DNA of 64,000 nucleotides from Chrysoperla carnea (Eukaryota; Arthropoda; Insecta; Neuroptera; Chrysopidae), in contig NC_058337.1 in NCBI RefSeq assembly GCF_905475395.1, positions 86,546,368 through 86,610,367 on the forward strand, in the 5' to 3' direction. Every line of letters begins with the position of its first letter. The stretch's first letter is position 1. The translations under genes were made by a program, and so were the position numbers. Below are positions 58,685 to 64,000 of the stretch, piece after piece. Below the pieces are notes generated by a model, which worked only from the letters and a program-made list of their open reading frames with translations, had not been told where the DNA came from and searched no databases.

Positions 58685-61600
58685 ATGTCTGACGAATCTT
58701 GGAGAACACATGCCTTTCGGCAGAGTATTGTTGCAAAAATGTGAGTGTTTTATATTATTCAAGTTCAACCTTCGGGTAATGACGTGGTTTTCACCACTAG
58801 GTAAAGAAAATTAATTTCTTGATTCACATCCGAAGAATAACTTATTGGTTATTAATCAGGCTATAAATATTTTGGCTTGGAAAAATCTGCATGTCAGTAC
58901 TCAAAGGTTGACTCTATTTCTCAACAGTTTTAAGATAATTTTAAGCTAAACAATATTATTTCTATTCGATATTTTAGTGATGAAGCTATTAAACAATCCG
59001 GAACTCCGACTACTAAGAACAGTGTAGAAATGGAGAATCATGTTTTCATGAAGGCAAAGTCTAAAGAAGAATATCTAAGTTTAGTAGCTCGACTTATTTT
59101 GCATGTTAGAGAAATGAGTAAGTTTTTATATTATTGTAGATTTTTTAAAATTATTTTATTACATAACAATAATATTTATTTGTTAATATTTTTGACATAG
59201 ATATATTATACTATAGATAGATATTTACATAGACATTCAGTTGATTAGTGAACAATTTGAAAATAGGAAATTGGGATCACAAATTACATAAGTACTAGAT
59301 ATTCAGCATAATATCATCATGTTAATCCATTCTATTTTCATAAAAATGTTTGTGTTTTTAAAGGAAACACTAAAAATTTTGCTATTAATAATAACTCTAG
59401 CAAAACTAAAATACACAAAAAGAAATACCAACTGCAATAAAACAAGTGTAATATCAATTATAACTTTTTTTTGAATTATTTTTACGAAAAATCCAACAGT
59501 TCGCGAAGATTTGTCGACTGTACCTCCGAAGAGGGATTTTAATATCTAATAATAAGAGGGAAATATGTTCTTTATAAAATATACTTCTCTCGGCATACGA
59601 ATCAAAATTGAAGTTTTCCACGATTGCAATATTTTGCTTACTTTTTACATGGAAGAAAAACAGCTAGGAATAGGATTCACGCCAGCACTATTGTCTTATG
59701 ATGAAATGGCTTATAAAGCATTTTCTTTGGATTGTTACCAAAAATGAATTTAATATTTGAAAAAAATAATAACGCACAACCCTCTTGATACATAATTTAA
59801 TTTACAGATTCAAAAAAAGGAGCTGGTATGAATACGGGTGGTACTAATCAAGGCGGACCAGGAATGCCTGATCCAATAAATGCGTTACAAAATCTTGCTA
59901 GTCAAGGTACTAGAAACACTCAAATGATTGGCATGGGTGGTCCACAGGGACCACCTAATATGAATACAAACACTGCTTCGAATCTTCTCCAAACACTAAA
60001 TAACCGACCTGGCCAAGGAAATATGGGTGGTATGCAAAATATGGGAAATAAAATGCCTGGTATGCAAATGGGTCAGAACCAAGGCCCTATGGGTAACATG
60101 ATGCCGGGACAAATGTCGAATCAACTACAAGGTCCATTAACCAATCAATTACAGGGTCAAGTGCAAGGGCAGGTTATTGGCAATCAAATGACCGGACAGA
60201 TGGGTCAAATGTCTGGGCAAATTACAAACCAAATGGCCGGTCAAATGCCTGGTATGCCGTCACAGTTAGTAAACCAAATGCCAAATCATATTATTACTCA
60301 AATGCCTCATTGCCACCTACCGAATAATGTGAATTTTTCTGGGCCAAGAACTGTAACACCCAGTGGTTCATATATGCGACAAAGTCCTACACCTAGTGCT
60401 CATTCACCGGCCAGCTTGGGAAGCGCACCTTCTAGCAATCAAATGGTACCATCACCAGCGTTGGTTCCATCACCTAGTTCTCAAATGACAATGATGAGTG
60501 GACCTCAACGGTCTGTTGGTATGGCGCCTTCACCAGGTAGTTCGTTAAATACACCGGGGCAGGCTGCACCAACTCCTAGCCCTCTGGGAATGCAAGAAGA
60601 TCAAGCTTACCGCGATAAAGTACGACAGCTTAGTAAATATATTGAACCATTACGAAAAATGATTGCTAGAATGGGAAATGACGGTGAGCGTACGTGTTTT
60701 CATTGTTTTTATTTATTTTTTTTACTTCATTAATTTTATAAATACCAATAAAATTTAAACGGGAAGACGCTTGGATTTTTGGGAAATTTCTAATATTATA
60801 ATTATTTTTTAAGATATTTTTTACGCCAATTTAGTTAAACACTAATTTTTTTTCATCAATATGTTACGTCTAATTCGAAACTATATCCAACAAGGATAAA
60901 GTTCCAGAAAAGAAGTTTTTCACATTCTCTTTCATCTGACCTTAATAAAATTATGTGCTTTCATTTGCTTCTGTGAATCTCTTATCATTTGTGATTATTA
61001 ATCTAAATACATGCGACTTCCCTTATTCAACAGAGCTCCAATTCGATTGAAATTGTTATAAATTAAATTAATTTTTTTTTTTTTGGAGCTACAAAGAATA
61101 TATTTAATTTTTTGATATTTTAAAATTTTGAAGTTTTATTTTTAATAATTTGGTCTATCGTCAATCTCATAAAAAATTTCCAAAAATTTTATAGATGTTG
61201 AAAAGTTAAGTAAAATGAAAAAATTGTTAGAAGTTTTATCAAATCCTACAAAAAGAATGCCTTTAGAAACGTTATTAAAATGTGAAGTGGTATTAGAAAA
61301 AATGGATTTGAAACGTGGTGAAAGTGGTTCTAGCACTGGAACTACCTCTACAAATACTCAACTGGCGGCACTGAAGGAACATTATATATTTAATCCATTG
61401 TTAGAAGCAATTAGTAACAGTTTACAAAGTACAGTTTTCAATCATACGTTACAAAGAACTTTTGGACCAAGTACAGAAGCTTTAAATGGACCAGAAATTA
61501 AGTAAGTATTACAATATTCTGACATGTATTTTCCAGGGTAAATTATAGGCAAATACCTGATTTACAAATACAATTCAACCACCTAAATTATCCGAAACAT

Positions 61601-63476
61601 TCATTGAGCACAACAATATTTTAGTTATTTGAAATTTTTAGTGCTTCGTAAAGTATCTAGTTTAAAATACGTTTGGTTTCTTTTTGTTGTTTTTTATAAC
61701 AATTACCAAAAATATTTCCATTTTACTAATAAGGGACTTGTTCAGCAGAAAAACTGGTTTAATGTTTTTTTTATATGTTTTATAAAAAAAGTGAACGCAC
61801 TAATTTTCTACTAAAAAAGCGTGTATTAAACCACCTATTTTTGCTTGAGTAAGTTCATTAAAAGTGAAATTCTAAATTTTGTATCTAGACGTCTCTTTTC
61901 TACAACCTATTAATTTGGCCCATTATAAAGGCTCATCGAAAAAAAATATTGAAATGTGAAGGAATTCACCCCATTAATTTTTAAGGGAATGTAACATATT
62001 TCCGGATTTTCTGTAAATATAATATGAGTTACTAAAGTTGAAAGTTCCCATGAGGATTTTTTATAGAAATTGAGACTTTTTTTTGCTGTTTATATTCCAA
62101 GCAAAAATAAATTTGGTAAGGAGCGAAAATAGGTAGGTAAAAACAAGAATATCCAAAAATTTAAGAATTTATTATTGCATTTAATATTTAAATAAGAATA
62201 TCAAAGTTTAATATTCCGTGAAGTATAAAAATTTTAATAGATGCTATAAACCCAGTTTTATCCCGTTCCAAATTTGTACTGCTTAGAATATCTTGTAAAG
62301 ATATAAGTAACAAATATTACATATTTAAAATTTAAAGTCAATAGGGATGATATAGGGACTGTCTTATCTCCCTGCCTTGAAGGAAGATACCCAAAAAAAT
62401 AAAAAAAAATAAAAAAATTATTGTCAGCCTCTACTCTTTTCCACTCAGTCCCATATGAAAAAAATCATGCCTCACCATTAATTAAACGTACAGTAAATAT
62501 GCTAACCGTCAATAAAACCACATCTCGCCTGCTTCCAGAAGCTTTTCTTTTTATCACAGTCGACGTTTTATCAATTTTATGAATTTTGTAGAACGTTCAA
62601 CTTCCTACAAAAATATGTGTTGAGATTTGCTGTACGTTCAATAAATGGCAAGATAGGAATTTTTTCATAATAGATTGAGGTAAAAATGAAAACTTTGATG
62701 AGGCGGGTCGAGTCGCCTTCTTATCAATATTAATATCTCATATTAGAAGATAATTTTCTAGAGGTGAAAAGCAACCATTTTTTTGGTATCGAAAGTAAAA
62801 GTAAACAGTCGATTGTTTTGATTAACCCAAGTGTTGATGCAGATGTACCTCTTGAATGTAATCCTGGCGACGCCCATTTATTTAAAAAGAAAGCAAAGGG
62901 TTAAACCGATCACATTTCAATCTAACAAGATGGGTTTTCTTATATTTCAAAGATTTGTCTTTTTTAAAATATTGAAATCAAATGTCTTCCGCTTTAATTT
63001 TTTTTGTGCATTATATTTTATTTATTTATTTTTATATTAGAGGGCTTCCAGCACCATTGAAACGTAAACGTGTTGAAGAACCAACCAGTGATATACCAGA
63101 CGTATTACAAGGTGAAATAGCACGTTTAGATGCCAGATTTAAAGTATCTTTAGATCCAATTCAACAACCTCGTTCACGTACCGTACAATTAATATGTTGG
63201 CTGGATGATCGTCATTTGCCTTGTGTACCACCTGTATCATTATCAGTACCCGAAGATTATCCAAAAAGCCCACCAAATTGTTCAATGGCTGAAAATGAAT
63301 ACAACGCTACACCATTTTTAACATTAGTTCAAAAGGCACTGTTGACACGTATTGGAAAGTTACCTAAACGATTTTCTGTATCACAATTATTAAATACTTG
63401 GGAAATGAGTGTTCGTCAAGCTTGCGCACCGACACAAGTACCAGTATCATCAGCAACTGTTCTTATGGGACTTTAA
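58685..63476 (+). CDS. MED15: Mediator complex subunit 15
   Basis: Five exons: 58685-58740, 58978-59117, 59808-60683, 61195-61501, 63041-63476, in phase, 604 aa. Fly and human proteins are longer (about 750-790), mostly in low-complexity sequence. Residues 1-66 form the KIX domain ([20 protein letters not shown] ... ENHVFMKAK ... [10 protein letters not shown]), the surface for activators. Residues about 73-320 are rich in Gln, Met, Gly and Pro, then Ser and Pro. [19 protein letters not shown] starts the conserved Mediator-binding half (about 330-604). The start ATG fits the family N-terminus exactly. MED15 is a nuclear tail-module subunit linking transcription factors to RNA polymerase II. 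A possible AATAAA is at 63655. Intron 4 (61502-63040) shows no recognisable element. Confidence 0.95.
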
Positions 63477-64000
63477 AAAGATTAAAAAATAATAATGCGA
63501 TTTTAAGTGGGCGATTATAGTTATAAAAATGATAAAAATATTCTCTGAGATTGAATTCTGAAGATTTGATTCTTTATTGATATTTCCGAACAGTATTTCT
63601 GCATTTTTCGCATAATTATGGGATTTAAAACAGTGAAGAAATTTTTGCTATAATAATAAAATAATCAAAAAAGTTATGAGACCATTCGCCACCCTGCCGA
63701 AATGGCTTGATCAATGAAATAGACGGATATCACAGAACATCTGAGGTATCAGTCAAACGCCGAGAGAAATATTTAGCTTATGTTACAACATATTAATTAT
63801 GAAAACTGAACTTCTTAATTGCGTCATCGAATAAAAATGGAGAAAAATTATTAAATAATTCGAATGTAATAACAAATAATTCAAAACTATTAACCACTAA
63901 AATTATTACGAATACTTAATGACTTTATTAATTACACTGACTAAAATTTTTTCTTTTTGTTTCTCGTTTTCGGCGGCACTGAGATATTTATTAATATAAT
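63477..64000. other. MED15 3' flank
   Basis: AT-rich, with the presumed 3' UTR and a possible polyadenylation signal at 63655-63660. No further gene is visible before the window ends. Confidence 0.5.

Noticed and set aside
61142-61336. Minus-strand open frame
   Set aside because: It is the antisense shadow of MED15 exon 4.

Overview
The window is nuclear DNA of an insect. It is very AT-rich and has spliced genes with GT-AG introns, a ZAD-type C2H2 zinc-finger gene (an arthropod-expanded family), tRNA-derived SINEs, many small non-autonomous DNA transposons, and one SINE that ends in the insect telomere-like pentamer CCTAA. I cannot name the species. The split gene structures (14 exons in the ATRIP gene) do not resemble Drosophila.

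Layout. 1-5 kb: dispersed repeats, including three copies of a ~600-bp family that I call repeat A. 5.07-6.88 kb: a dead minus-strand zinc-finger gene split by a MITE that itself holds a repeat A copy. 7.0-18.2 kb: a plus-strand ZAD/C2H2 gene with six common coding exons, then two intact terminal exons in the same splice phase and one decayed copy, which looks like an alternative 3'-exon cassette. 18.3-26.5 kb: gene-poor DNA with MITEs. 26.5-28.2 kb: RUNDC1 homologue (minus, one exon). 31.8-43.4 kb: ATRIP homologue (plus, 14 exons, 795 aa) with many transposons in its introns. 44.4-47.5 kb: QNG1, the queuosine-salvage glycosylase (minus, 3 exons, 342 aa). 48.2-48.8 kb: a hAT MITE with a perfect 8-bp target duplication. 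50.3-51.5 kb: an intronless protein with 11 zinc fingers. 51.5-58.6 kb: a dense nest of inverted repeats inside one another, with no gene. 58.7-63.5 kb: MED15 (plus, 5 exons, 604 aa).

The genes are independent housekeeping and regulatory loci: ATR checkpoint signalling (ATRIP), tRNA-modification base salvage (QNG1), Mediator (MED15), a RUN-domain protein, and zinc-finger transcription factors. Nothing suggests a joint pathway. The exon models of ATRIP, QNG1, MED15 and the ZAD gene were assembled by hand from splice sites, and each closes in frame from start to stop.

The most unusual points are the duplicated terminal zinc-finger exons, the palindrome nest at 52.6-57.2 kb with a datable insertion inside one arm, inverted MITEs flanking ATRIP exon 4, and a MITE bordered by a 17-20-bp direct repeat.
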